DNA of 64,000 nucleotides from Bacteroides bouchesdurhonensis (GTDB taxonomy: Bacteria; Bacteroidota; Bacteroidia; Bacteroidales; Bacteroidaceae): positions 4,695,779 through 4,759,778 of the forward strand of contig NZ_LT707006.1 in NCBI RefSeq assembly GCF_900155865.1. Reading direction: 5' to 3'. The position numbers were made by a program, and so were the translations under genes. This document shows positions 9,120 to 18,332 of the stretch, one piece after another (positions within the stretch are counted from its first letter, which is position 1; each line of letters starts with the position of its first letter). A model generated the notes under the pieces. That model searched no databases and had not been told where the DNA came from. It worked only from the letters and a program-made list of their open reading frames with translations.

Positions 9120-11396
9120 ATGAACGTAAAAACACTCTTTATAGGATGTTTAGGGGGATTGTTATCTCTAAATTCCTGTAGCGAAACGACAGAAACTGCC
9201 GATTATAGTGCTTATGTAAACCCTTTTATTGGGACTGGTGGACATGGACATACCTTTCCGGGAGCTGTTGTTCCACACGGTATGATCCAGCCAAGCCCTG
9301 ACACACGTATTGACGGTTGGGACGCTTGTTCCGGATATTACTATGCCGATTCAACAATCAATGGCTTTTCACACACACATATCAGTGGTACAGGATGTTG
9401 CGATTATGGAGATGTACTGCTTATGCCTACTGTTGGCAAACAGCAATATAAGACTACCGATCCTGAAAGCCAACGTCTGGCTTATGCTTCCTCTTTTTCT
9501 CATCAAAATGAGACAGCAGAGCCCGGGTATTATTCAGTCTTTCTGGATACTTATCAAGTAAAAGCAGAACTTACCTCTACTAAACGCGGAGCCCTTCATC
9601 GTTATACTTTTCCGGAAAGCAAAGAAGCCGGATTCATTTTAGATCTCGATTATAGTCTACAACGACAGATTAATTCCGAAATGGAGATTGAAGTCATCAG
9701 TGAAACAGAAATATGCGGGCATAAAAAAACAATGTATTGGGCTTTTGACCAATCTATTAATTTCTATGCCAAGTTCTCAAAACCTTTCACTTACACTTTA
9801 ATTACAGACTCCGTTACAATGGATAACGGAAAACGTCTGCCTACCAGCAAAGTGTTATTACACTTCGAAACAACTAACCATGAAGAGATATTGGTAAAAG
9901 TCGGAGTTTCTGCAGTAGATATAGATGGCGCGCGCAAGAATGTGGAAAGCGAAATAACAGACTGGGACTTTGATAAAGTACGCCAAAATGCGCGGAATGC
10001 CTGGAACAAATATTTGTCAAAAATAGACATTACAACTCAAGACAAAAACGATAAAACAATTTTTTATACTGCCTTATACCATAGTGCCATTAGCCCTAAT
10101 CTGTTTACAGATGCTGACGGACGTTACTTAGGTATGGATCTGCAAGTTCATCAGGGAGATACAATCAATCCGATTTACACCGTATTCTCTTTATGGGATA
10201 CTTTTCGTGCATTGCATCCATTGATGACAATTATCGATCCTGATCTGAATACTCAGTTTATCAACTCATTAATTAAGAAACATCAGGAAGGCGGAATTTT
10301 TCCGATGTGGGATTTAGCTTCTAATTATACCGGCACCATGATTGGTTATCATGCCGTCCCTGTCATTGTAGATGCTTATATGAAAGGATACCGGGATTTC
10401 GATGTCAAAGAAGCCTATAATGCTTGTTTGCGTGCCGCCGAATATGACACGGCCGGAATCAAATGTCCACCATTAGTACTCCCCCATCTAATGCCTAAAG
10501 CTAAGTTTTACAAAAACTCTATCGGTTATGTACCATGTGACCGCGAGAATGAATCTGTTGCCAAAGCCTTAGAGTATGCTTATGATGATTGGTGTATTTC
10601 TGCATTTGCGAACGCTATGGGCGATTTTGAAAATAAATCCAAATATGAACGTTTTGCAAAAGCATATGAATTCTATTTTGACAAATCGACCCGGTTCATG
10701 CGCGGACTCGATTCCGAAGGAGAATGGCGTACTCCATTCAATCCTCGTTCTTCCACCCATCGTAATGATGATTACTGTGAAGGCACGGCCTGGCAATGGA
10801 CATGGTTTGTTCCTCATGATGTTGAAGGGTTAGTTAATCTGATGGGAGGAGAAGAAGCTTTTGTTAGTAAATTGGATTCCTTGTTTACTGTCGATTCGGC
10901 ACTAGAAGGAGAGATGACTTCTTCTGATATCAGCGGACTGATCGGACAATACGCGCATGGCAACGAACCAAGCCATCATGTGATCCATCTTTATAATTAC
11001 GTAAACCGGCCTTGGAGAACCCAGGAATTAGTAGATAGCGTTTATCGTAGCCAATATGCAAACAGTATTGATGGATTGTCCGGAAACGAAGATTGTGGAC
11101 AAATGTCTGCCTGGTATGTTCTCAATTCAATGGGATTTTATCAGCCATGTCCTGGCAAACCTATTTACTCAATTGGGCGTCCTGCTTTCGATAAAGTGGT
11201 GATTCGCTTGCCAGAAAGAAAAACTTTCACTATAATTGCAAAAAATAATACGAAAACAAATAAATACATTAAAAGCGTTACTCTAAATGGACAGCCACTT
11301 ACTACTCCGTTCTTTGAGCATACGGATATTGCAAACGGAGGAATAATGGAAATCACAATGAGTGACAAACCGACAAAATGGGGAAAAAACAACTAA
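9120..11396 (+). CDS. GH92 family alpha-mannosidase (lipoprotein), operon gene 2
   Basis: A 758-residue GH92 protein. The signal sequence ends in a lipobox-like LNSC, followed by several Glu and Thr residues, so an outer-membrane lipoprotein is likely. The N-terminal motif YVNPFIGTGGHGHTFPG opens the beta-sandwich domain. Predicted general acid E554 lies in YCEGTAWQW. HGNEPSHH and N656-E657-D658 in GNEDCGQMSAW follow. It carries the SHTHISGTG loop and lacks the W88 and H584-E585 alpha-1,2 signature. It resembles gene 1 in motifs, so the two may share linkage preference or differ only in the accepting sugar. The calcium-dependent inverting mechanism is family knowledge; the substrate is inferred as N-glycan or yeast-type mannose chains. 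Confidence 0.93.
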   Translation: MNVKTLFIGCLGGLLSLNSCSETTETADYSAYVNPFIGTGGHGHTFPGAVVPHGMIQPSPDTRIDGWDACSGYYYADSTINGFSHTHISGTGCCDYGDVLLMPTVGKQQYKTTDPESQRLAYASSFSHQNETAEPGYYSVFLDTYQVKAELTSTKRGALHRYTFPESKEAGFILDLDYSLQRQINSEMEIEVISETEICGHKKTMYWAFDQSINFYAKFSKPFTYTLITDSVTMDNGKRLPTSKVLLHFETTNHEEILVKVGVSAVDIDGARKNVESEITDWDFDKVRQNARNAWNKYLSKIDITTQDKNDKTIFYTALYHSAISPNLFTDADGRYLGMDLQVHQGDTINPIYTVFSLWDTFRALHPLMTIIDPDLNTQFINSLIKKHQEGGIFPMWDLASNYTGTMIGYHAVPVIVDAYMKGYRDFDVKEAYNACLRAAEYDTAGIKCPPLVLPHLMPKAKFYKNSIGYVPCDRENESVAKALEYAYDDWCISAFANAMGDFENKSKYERFAKAYEFYFDKSTRFMRGLDSEGEWRTPFNPRSSTHRNDDYCEGTAWQWTWFVPHDVEGLVNLMGGEEAFVSKLDSLFTVDSALEGEMTSSDISGLIGQYAHGNEPSHHVIHLYNYVNRPWRTQELVDSVYRSQYANSIDGLSGNEDCGQMSAWYVLNSMGFYQPCPGKPIYSIGRPAFDKVVIRLPERKTFTIIAKNNTKTNKYIKSVTLNGQPLTTPFFEHTDIANGGIMEITMSDKPTKWGKNN

Positions 11397-11413
11397 CTAC
11401 CAATAAATATAAC

Positions 11414-13690
11414 ATGAAAAAATTTTTATTATCAGTCTATGTATTTAGCATAGCACTCTTCTCGCATGCCGATGACTGGACACAGTACGTCAATCCATTG
11501 ATGGGTACACAGTCTACTTTCGAGTTATCAACAGGTAACACCTATCCCGCCATTGCCCGCCCTTGGGGAATGAATTTCTGGACTCCCCAAACCGGAAAGA
11601 TGGGTGACGGATGGCAATATGTCTATACAGCCAATAAAATTCGTGGATTCAAACAAACTCACCAACCTAGTCCATGGATTAACGACTACGGCCAGTTCTC
11701 TATCATGCCTGTAGTAGGCAAGCCTGAGTTTAACGAAGAAAAACGTGCAAGTTGGTTTTCTCACAAAGGTGAAGAAGCTACTCCCTATTATTATAAGGTA
11801 TATCTTGCAGAACACGACGTCGTAACAGAAATGGCACCTACAGATCGTGCGGCTATCTTCCGTTTTACCTTTCCTGACAGCAAAGATTCATATGTTGTAA
11901 TCGATGCTTTCAACAAAGGATCTTACATCAAGGTAATTCCCGAAGAAAATAAGGTTATAGGTTATACCACCCGTAATAGTGGAGGTGTGCCCGAAAACTT
12001 CAAGAATTACTTTATCATCGAGTTTGATAAGCCTTTCACTTACAAAGCGACTGTTAATAACGGAGCAGTGCAAGAGAATGTTGCAGAACAGACTACAGAC
12101 CATGCAGGTGCTATCATCGGTTTCCAGACTCACAAAGGTGAACAGGTGAATGCCCGCGTAGCTTCTTCTTTCATCAGTTTTGAGCAAGCAGCTCTTAACA
12201 TGAAGGAACTTGGAAACGACCAATTGGAGCAAGTGGCAGAAAAAGGAAAAGAAGCTTGGAATCAAGTATTAGGCAAAATTGAAGTAGAAGGTGGAAATCT
12301 CGATCAATATCGTACATTCTATTCTTGCTTATATCGTTCTCTGCTCTTCCCACGTAAATTCTATGAATTTGATGCTGCCGGCAAACCGGTTCATTACAGT
12401 CCATACAATGGTAAGGTTTTACCAGGATATATGTTCACTGATACAGGTTTCTGGGACACATTCCGTTGCTTATTCCCATTGTTAAACCTGATGTACCCTT
12501 CTATGAACAAAGAAATGCAGGAAGGACTGATCAACACTTACAAAGAAAGCGGCTTCTTCCCGGAATGGGCAAGTCCGGGACATCGTGGCTGTATGATCGG
12601 AAACAACTCAGCTTCTGTATTGGTAGATGCTTATATGAAAGGAGTCAAAGTGGATGATGCCCAGACACTATATGAAGGACTAGTTCACGGAGCAGAAAAT
12701 GTTCATCCGCATGTATCATCTACAGGTCGTTTGGGACATGAGTATTATAATAAATTGGGTTACGTTCCTTATGATGTGAAGATCAATGAAAATACTGCAC
12801 GTACATTGGAATATGCTTACGATGACTGGTGTATCTACAAAATGGCTAAAGAACTAAAACGTCCGAAGAAGGAAATCGAACTCTTTGCTAAACGTGCCAT
12901 GAATTATAAGAATGTATATGATAAAGAATCCAAATTGATGCGTGGACGCAATAAAGACGGACAGTTCCAGTCTCCATTCTCTCCATTAAAATGGGGGGAT
13001 GCCTTTACAGAAGGTAATAGCTGGCACTATTCTTGGTCTGTATTCCACGATCCTCAAGGACTGATCGACTTAATGGGTGGAAAACAAGATTTCGTTCAGA
13101 TGCTGGATTCTGTATTCTCCGTTCCTCCTATTTTCGATGAGAGTTATTATGGTGGTGTTATCCATGAGATTCGTGAAATGACCGTAATGAATATGGGTAA
13201 CTATGCACATGGTAACCAACCTATCCAGCATATGATCTATATGTACAATTATGCAGGTGAACCTTGGAAAGCTCAATATTGGTTACGCCAAGTTATGAAT
13301 CGGATGTACACTCCGGGACCGGACGGTTACTGTGGCGACGAAGATAATGGACAAACTTCTGCTTGGTATGTATTCTCTGCATTAGGTTTCTATCCAGTAT
13401 GCCCGGGAAGTAATGAGTACGTTACAGGAGCTCCGCTCTTTAAGAAAGCTACTCTTCACTTCGAAAACGGTAATAACCTAGTGATCGATGCACCTAATAA
13501 TGATAAGAAAAATCTCTATATCGAATCTTTAGACTTCAACGGTACTAATTATACTAAGAATTATTTCCGTCATGAAGATCTATTAAAAGGAGGACTAATG
13601 AAAGTTCAAATGGGTGATCAGCCAAACCGTAACCGAGGAACAAAAGACGATGATGCTCCTTATTCATTCTCTAAAGAATTGAAGAAGTAA
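11414..13690 (+). CDS. GH92 exo-alpha-1,2-mannosidase, BT3990-like
   Basis: The start at 11414 is preferred because it gives a signal peptide (MKKFLLSVYVFSIALFSHA); an open frame runs 12 codons further upstream into the preceding gene's end. With this start the protein has 758 residues and key positions fall exactly where they do in the characterised B. thetaiotaomicron enzyme BT3990: W88 (HQPSPWIND), general acid E533 (FTEGNSWHY), H584-E585 (VIHEIRE) and D642/D644 (GDED). W88, H584 and E585 form the +1 subsite that selects alpha-1,2-linked mannose. The HGNE motif of the other GH92 proteins is HGNQ here. It should trim terminal alpha-1,2-mannose in the periplasm. Last gene of the operon. Confidence 0.96.
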   Translation: MKKFLLSVYVFSIALFSHADDWTQYVNPLMGTQSTFELSTGNTYPAIARPWGMNFWTPQTGKMGDGWQYVYTANKIRGFKQTHQPSPWINDYGQFSIMPVVGKPEFNEEKRASWFSHKGEEATPYYYKVYLAEHDVVTEMAPTDRAAIFRFTFPDSKDSYVVIDAFNKGSYIKVIPEENKVIGYTTRNSGGVPENFKNYFIIEFDKPFTYKATVNNGAVQENVAEQTTDHAGAIIGFQTHKGEQVNARVASSFISFEQAALNMKELGNDQLEQVAEKGKEAWNQVLGKIEVEGGNLDQYRTFYSCLYRSLLFPRKFYEFDAAGKPVHYSPYNGKVLPGYMFTDTGFWDTFRCLFPLLNLMYPSMNKEMQEGLINTYKESGFFPEWASPGHRGCMIGNNSASVLVDAYMKGVKVDDAQTLYEGLVHGAENVHPHVSSTGRLGHEYYNKLGYVPYDVKINENTARTLEYAYDDWCIYKMAKELKRPKKEIELFAKRAMNYKNVYDKESKLMRGRNKDGQFQSPFSPLKWGDAFTEGNSWHYSWSVFHDPQGLIDLMGGKQDFVQMLDSVFSVPPIFDESYYGGVIHEIREMTVMNMGNYAHGNQPIQHMIYMYNYAGEPWKAQYWLRQVMNRMYTPGPDGYCGDEDNGQTSAWYVFSALGFYPVCPGSNEYVTGAPLFKKATLHFENGNNLVIDAPNNDKKNLYIESLDFNGTNYTKNYFRHEDLLKGGLMKVQMGDQPNRNRGTKDDDAPYSFSKELKK

Positions 13691-13737
13691 GTTTTTGTCC
13701 ATCTATAATAAAAGAGTGCCCAAAGCCTCTATTCAAG

Positions 13738-13770
13738 ATTTCCCCTTGCTACTTTGTAACAAGGGGAAAT
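13738..13770. terminator. Bidirectional hairpin between convergent GH92 and GH106 genes
   Basis: An 11-bp perfect stem, ATTTCCCCTTG (13738-13748) and CAAGGGGAAAT (13760-13770), with an 11-nt loop. It lies between two convergent genes. T tracts are short on both sides. Confidence 0.65.
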
Positions 13771-13807
13771 TTCATTATCTATATCAGCATAGCGATTCAA
13801 TATCCAG

Positions 13808-16800
13808 TTATTGTTCAACTAGGACAGAAACCGGTCCCATCAACCCGCTTTCCTTTAATGCAGCATTTTTATCAGGCCATCTTAACACCCAAGTCTTTCT
13901 TTCATTTTCAGGTTGGGCAGCATCAAAAACAAGACGGTTAAACCATGTACTCGTCACTTTTACAGTTAGTTGATTTTTTCCTGATCGAAGAGCCTTCGTG
14001 ATATCAGCTTGATAAGGCGATGTCCAAAGAATCCGTATAGGATTATCATTGAGAACCACCTCAGCAATCATATCCACTTTTCCTAAATCAAGAATATAGT
14101 TTGCATCACGACTTTTATCTACCTCAAAAGTTGTACTATAATCTACAGTTCCCGAGAAAGCCTTAGCTTCAGCCGAAAGATCTAAATCTTTCCAAGCCTT
14201 CAAATCAGTCAGTTGAAGTGTTTCCGGTGCTCCCCATCCAGCAGGGAATTCTACTTTCCAAGTATTAGTGAACGGAATGGTTGCTATCACTTTCTTTTCC
14301 TTTGCTACTATTTCTGTAACCGGTCTGTCTTTACGAAAAACAACAAAGCATGAACCTGCCTGAGGTAAATCCACTGTTACCATAGTCCGGTCTCCTTTTG
14401 TCTCATAAACAGCCGGTGTCACATCACCAGTCAAAGGATCCCATATCTCAACATTGCCTTTATTCCGAAAATCCAACTGTCCAGCAAATTCCTTGCCTTG
14501 AGGAGCTGCCACATAATACCAATCAGCTTGATCAACATTCCTATGTGACCACAATACATCCCGACCTTTTACATCCGGTTCCATATTCAACTTCGTTAAA
14601 GCCTCATCCAAAGTCATTCCACTTATCATCCGGCCTTTTCCAATTGGTCGAATACCTTGCCGGGCATTATTACCCCAAATCTTTTTAACCATCTTATTAA
14701 AATGCTTCTGAGCTGCCTTTCCACCGGAAAGGGTAGCTAAACCAACCGGTGCTTCTCCAATAACAGTCGCTCCCGCTTGAATAAGCGTATATAACTTATC
14801 CAACGTTTCCACACACATACGTGGAGCTTCCGGTAGCCAAAGCACACGATAACGAAGTCCTTCAGGAGTAATCACATCACCATTATCAACAGCCAAACGA
14901 TTCAACAAAACATCCTGATTACAATAATCATACTTAAATCCTATGGGGAAAGGTGCATTTTGATCCGGTTTGTGATTGATTTCATCACCTAAATACCAAA
15001 GGACATCCGATACCGGCTTTCCTCTCTCCATCAAATAACTGCAACGAGCCAAATAGGTAGTAAACTCAGGCATATATTTCCACCATGTTTGCCCACGCAA
15101 GAAAGGAGTACCGATACCAGCACCCGAGAAAGAAGTTCCCGGTGCAAGAGAAGCAACATTCGGATTATGAGTATATGTATGGAAAACCAAATGAGTGACT
15201 CCTTCTATACAATTTATATTAGCGACCTCTTTCAGCATCTGCCAATGTTCATCCCAAGTATGGGAGAATGAAGTAAAAGCTTCTGCTGCAATACGTGGTT
15301 TGCCATAAATACGGGCAGCTGAAGTAGTCGGCTTTATCGGTTTAAAATTGAGTGAACCGACAAAATTATCCATTAAAGGTTGCCAGAACTCGCACATCGG
15401 TACATCAGCAAATTTATAATATTCCAGAATGTCCGCCGGAAAGACATCACCGGCTGCCGTTTCATAAGTAATAGAAAGATGGTTCTGCTTTGCCAATTTT
15501 GCCATATTACCATAGAAATTATGGACAAAGAGTTTATTCAGTACTCTACGCCAATCACACAAAAAACGAAATGTACTCTCCTGATCATCTACCACATAAC
15601 CGAAAAGTGCCGGTAACCATTTCTGCAATGAATATCCCATCATTTGCTCAAATTCCTTATCCAATCCGGTTGTCCAAGTTTGGGTCCGACATTCCCAACT
15701 GTCCATCAGCATTCCTTTTAACAACCCGTTCGACAACGGACCATTCTCTCCGGACAAACGTCCGATATAACCGGCAAAATGAGTATTCGAGCCTTCTGTC
15801 GAGAGCTTATTGCACTCCCAACCTGTTCCTTCAGGAGGTGCAGGAGAATTACGTTGTCCAGTATTAACATGTCCGACACGCAATACTGTCCATTCACCCT
15901 TGGGAGCTTTCCACCTCAAATTTCCCTTTTCGTCCATTAAAGTCGTAATGTCAATGACCTCAGTTGAATTCACAAAGGTTTCTACCGCAGTTTGTTTACC
16001 ATCTCCGCTTCTTTCAATGCTTCTTAGAGTCCAACCAGCTTCCGACTCCCAGCTATTTTTCCGGGAAGCAGAAAACAGACGTAGCGATCTCAGTGCTATA
16101 TCATGTTGATTAACAATAGAAATCCGATATTTCTTCGCACCTTTTGTTTCAGAACAAGCCAGTGATATAGGATAATTATCCTGCCAGTTGCTTTGAGGTA
16201 AATCTGTATTCAGTACTTCCTGAATAGTTCCGTCAGATAAATAAGCCTCCAGTTTTACCTGAATACCCGGTACGAAACACCAAGGATGATTGGCTTCATT
16301 GATGGAAGGAAACTCCAAAGTCCGGACAACGGTTTCACTTGGGAATTCGACTTCTATCCAATAAGGATTATCAGCAGATGTGGAAGTTAGGCGCATCGCA
16401 TCTTTTGCCTTACCCAAGAAATAATCATTCCACATTTCTTGCTTATTACTTTTAAAAGAAGAAGGATTCAGCGGTTCACCAGTATCATCTTTTGGAGTTG
16501 GGAATGCAATTACCATTAAATCATTATAGTTTCTCCACTCTTCATCACTTGGTTGAGGGATAGGAAGATTTCTTGTAATTTCCGTGCCATTTCCCAAAAC
16601 ATCCGTCCTGCTCCATGCCAAATGGCGCATAGCATTAGAAGGCTTGATCCATGGTCCCCCGGACATTGCCCATCCGGGACAATTCTGCATGGTAAATCGC
16701 AAACCCAGTCGTTGGCACTCTTCGCCCGTATGTTTTACCATTCCATCCCATAAAGGACTAAGACACGTTATTTGTGGTTCCACTCCCGGCCATGGACCGC

Positions 16801-17080
16801 CAAATTGTCCATGAAACAAATGCACTCCGGAAAATCCGGCACCGGCGATCGCTTCCAAATCTTTTGTAATCCCTTCGATCGATACATTACCTCCTATATA
16901 GTGGAACCAGGTCTCCGGGTAGAAAACCTTATCCGGAGATTTGAACTTATTTATATCCGAATCATTAAAAGGTGAATAAAGTTCTTCCACAGATGGAGTG
17001 ACAGCAACTTGTGCTTTAATAGGAATAGATGTACCAATTAAGAACCCGATGATGGAAACCAATAAAAGTGTATTTCTCAT
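13808..17080 (-). CDS. GH106-like alpha-L-rhamnosidase, secreted
   Basis: A 1090-residue protein with a signal peptide (about residues 1-24, ending IPIKAQ). Family signs: the N-terminal segment WFHYIGGNVSIEGITKDLEA, resembling the W-x-x-(L/M)NGN-x-(T/S)xEGI opening of GH106; a (beta/alpha)8-type region with LMDSWECRTQTWT and AAEAFTSFSHTWDEHW; and a C-terminal beta-sandwich (DYSTTFEVDKSRDANYILDLG) typical of GH2-like jelly rolls. GH106 enzymes release terminal alpha-L-rhamnose by inversion with calcium. The gene points away from SusC and towards the GH92 operon, so it is a separate unit. Rhamnose is not part of mammalian N-glycans, so its presence in a mannosidase locus is odd. Family placement is fairly sure; substrate is not. 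Confidence 0.8.
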   Translation of the reverse strand: MRNTLLLVSIIGFLIGTSIPIKAQVAVTPSVEELYSPFNDSDINKFKSPDKVFYPETWFHYIGGNVSIEGITKDLEAIAGAGFSGVHLFHGQFGGPWPGVEPQITCLSPLWDGMVKHTGEECQRLGLRFTMQNCPGWAMSGGPWIKPSNAMRHLAWSRTDVLGNGTEITRNLPIPQPSDEEWRNYNDLMVIAFPTPKDDTGEPLNPSSFKSNKQEMWNDYFLGKAKDAMRLTSTSADNPYWIEVEFPSETVVRTLEFPSINEANHPWCFVPGIQVKLEAYLSDGTIQEVLNTDLPQSNWQDNYPISLACSETKGAKKYRISIVNQHDIALRSLRLFSASRKNSWESEAGWTLRSIERSGDGKQTAVETFVNSTEVIDITTLMDEKGNLRWKAPKGEWTVLRVGHVNTGQRNSPAPPEGTGWECNKLSTEGSNTHFAGYIGRLSGENGPLSNGLLKGMLMDSWECRTQTWTTGLDKEFEQMMGYSLQKWLPALFGYVVDDQESTFRFLCDWRRVLNKLFVHNFYGNMAKLAKQNHLSITYETAAGDVFPADILEYYKFADVPMCEFWQPLMDNFVGSLNFKPIKPTTSAARIYGKPRIAAEAFTSFSHTWDEHWQMLKEVANINCIEGVTHLVFHTYTHNPNVASLAPGTSFSGAGIGTPFLRGQTWWKYMPEFTTYLARCSYLMERGKPVSDVLWYLGDEINHKPDQNAPFPIGFKYDYCNQDVLLNRLAVDNGDVITPEGLRYRVLWLPEAPRMCVETLDKLYTLIQAGATVIGEAPVGLATLSGGKAAQKHFNKMVKKIWGNNARQGIRPIGKGRMISGMTLDEALTKLNMEPDVKGRDVLWSHRNVDQADWYYVAAPQGKEFAGQLDFRNKGNVEIWDPLTGDVTPAVYETKGDRTMVTVDLPQAGSCFVVFRKDRPVTEIVAKEKKVIATIPFTNTWKVEFPAGWGAPETLQLTDLKAWKDLDLSAEAKAFSGTVDYSTTFEVDKSRDANYILDLGKVDMIAEVVLNDNPIRILWTSPYQADITKALRSGKNQLTVKVTSTWFNRLVFDAAQPENERKTWVLRWPDKNAALKESGLMGPVSVLVEQ

Positions 17081-17392
17081 AATAATATATTTTTAGAATG
17101 AAGTAACATTTGGATAATACAAGAGCTATGTAGAACCTCATGTATAAAACAATTGCACAATATTCGTCAATTTAATTCACATTTGCAAAAGAATTATTGA
17201 TAATTTAGCCAACCTACAGACAATCTATCCCAATATAATAAAATCAGATAGATATGTTTTCGCAATTGGTTGATAGTATTATGAAATAATCCAGCCACAA
17301 AGAAGTTAAACAAAATATTATTTTGTCATTTAATTCATAACGGTTCCGAGATGACAGAAATACGATTGGAGAAAACTAATTTGATCCAGTAT

Positions 17393-17480
17393 TTGCTCTC
17401 ACGCTCTCACTTTTCGTTTGTATCTCCCTATTTATAGACATTTCAGGAGTGAGAGCAACTATCAGAGATGAGTGAGAGCA
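17393..17480. repeat. GTGAGAGCA inverted and direct repeat cluster
   Basis: TTGCTCTCAC (17393-17402) and GCTCTCAC (17403-17410) lie opposite GTGAGAGCAA (17449-17458) and GTGAGAGCA (17472-17480). The first and third form a perfect 10-bp inverted repeat. This could be a regulator-binding cluster or a hairpin; function unknown. Confidence 0.6.
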
Positions 17481-17552
17481 GCCGTTTGCCCTCACTTTGA
17501 ATTCGATTTCCCATATCCATAGTCTCACTATATTATAAGTGACGAACAGAAG

Positions 17553-17820
17553 CATTAATAGATTAGTTCTTCTGCTCCTAGGATAAACTTTCTGTCATTT
17601 AATGGTAAAGTTGTTCTTTATTCATCAAAATCTATAAATGCAAGTTCCGTTTATAAAAACGCAAGTTTCATTTATAAAAACGCAAGCTTCATTTATAAAA
17701 ATGCAACTTTTGTTTATAGTTTAGTCCCAATAAAGAGTAATTTATCTATCAGAGGAAAAGAAGTTAGGTATTAAGGAACAGGAAGTTTGTTATTAATGAA
17801 ACGGATGTTTACTATTAATA
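17553..17820. repeat. 268-bp periodic intergenic element, copy A
   Basis: The outer ends read CATTAATAG and, inverted, CTATTAATA. The 88-bp core (17632-17719) is built of 17+21+21+21+8 bp, with units resembling ATTTATAAAAACGCAAGCTTC. AAGTT/AACTT-like cores recur with steps of 22, 22, 34, 21, 21, 21, then about 34, 22, 22, 22 bp. The same layout occurs at 43150-43395 with one unit fewer. No coding potential. Confidence 0.75.
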
Positions 17821-17871
17821 AGGAGCTCAAAAGTTATCTGTCATCTCAAAACGAAGAGTATATCGGCAAAA

Positions 17872-17974
17872 GTGATGGGTGATAGGTGATAGATGAGGTG
17901 ATAGATAAAATAACAACCTATCACCACTCCAAAGCGCGATCAACAAGGAGTTTCCGAAGGTTGGTGATAGGTTG
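17872..17974. repeat. GGTGATAG repeat cluster with 13-bp hairpin
   Basis: GGTGATAG occurs at 17878-17885, 17885-17892, 17897-17904 and 17963-17970, and inverted at 17918-17925. CAACCTATCACCA (17914-17926) and TGGTGATAGGTTG (17962-17974) make a perfect 13-bp inverted repeat with a 35-nt spacer. Confidence 0.65.
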
Positions 17975-18332
17975 ATAGAGAAAATGATGTTTTTTGTTAG
18001 GAGGAGGCAGACTATGCTGCCATATTTTCTTTATGCAACGATTTATTTCTGTGTCAGGGGTTCAGTCGGATTCGGGAATAAATCAAAAAACGGGGAAAAG
18101 GGTATTGAATTTGTAGCGATTGAGGTATAAAGGTTAATCATAAGTTGAACGAACTATTGTTATACAACCGACTATGCAATACCTTTTCAAAGATTTCTTT
18201 AAAAAAAAGAAGATTTAGGCTAAGTGTTTATTAAAATATCGTTGTTTTATTATCAAACGGCGGAAAAAAGCGGATCCCGCCCTGCATTAAGCGATAAATA
18301 ATTAACTAATGTATAACCATTAATTTTAGTTT

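Larger units (their letters stand above)
17081..18332. other. Repeat-rich 1.25-kb intergenic region between GH106 and SusC
   Basis: No convincing gene. It is AT-rich and holds, in order, a GTGAGAGCA inverted-repeat cluster (17393-17480), a 268-bp periodic element (17553-17820) and a GGTGATAG repeat cluster with a 13-bp hairpin (17872-17974). About 350 bp without clear motifs precede the SusC start. The divergent promoters of GH106 and the SusC/SusD genes must lie here. I found no full TAnnTTTG box close to the SusC start, in keeping with use of an alternative sigma factor (inference). Confidence 0.7.

Noticed and set aside
11378..11413. Earlier start for the BT3990-like GH92, overlapping the preceding gene
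   Set aside because: The extension precedes a clean signal peptide, and only the start at 11414 makes the catalytic residues fall on the BT3990 numbers.
13180..13230. HGNQ instead of HGNE taken as loss of the catalytic acid in the third GH92
   Set aside because: The general acid of this family is E533, which is present; HGNE/Q is a different position.
17632..17719. 21-bp repeats considered as a CRISPR array
   Set aside because: Units are contiguous without spacers, degenerate, and have no cas genes nearby.
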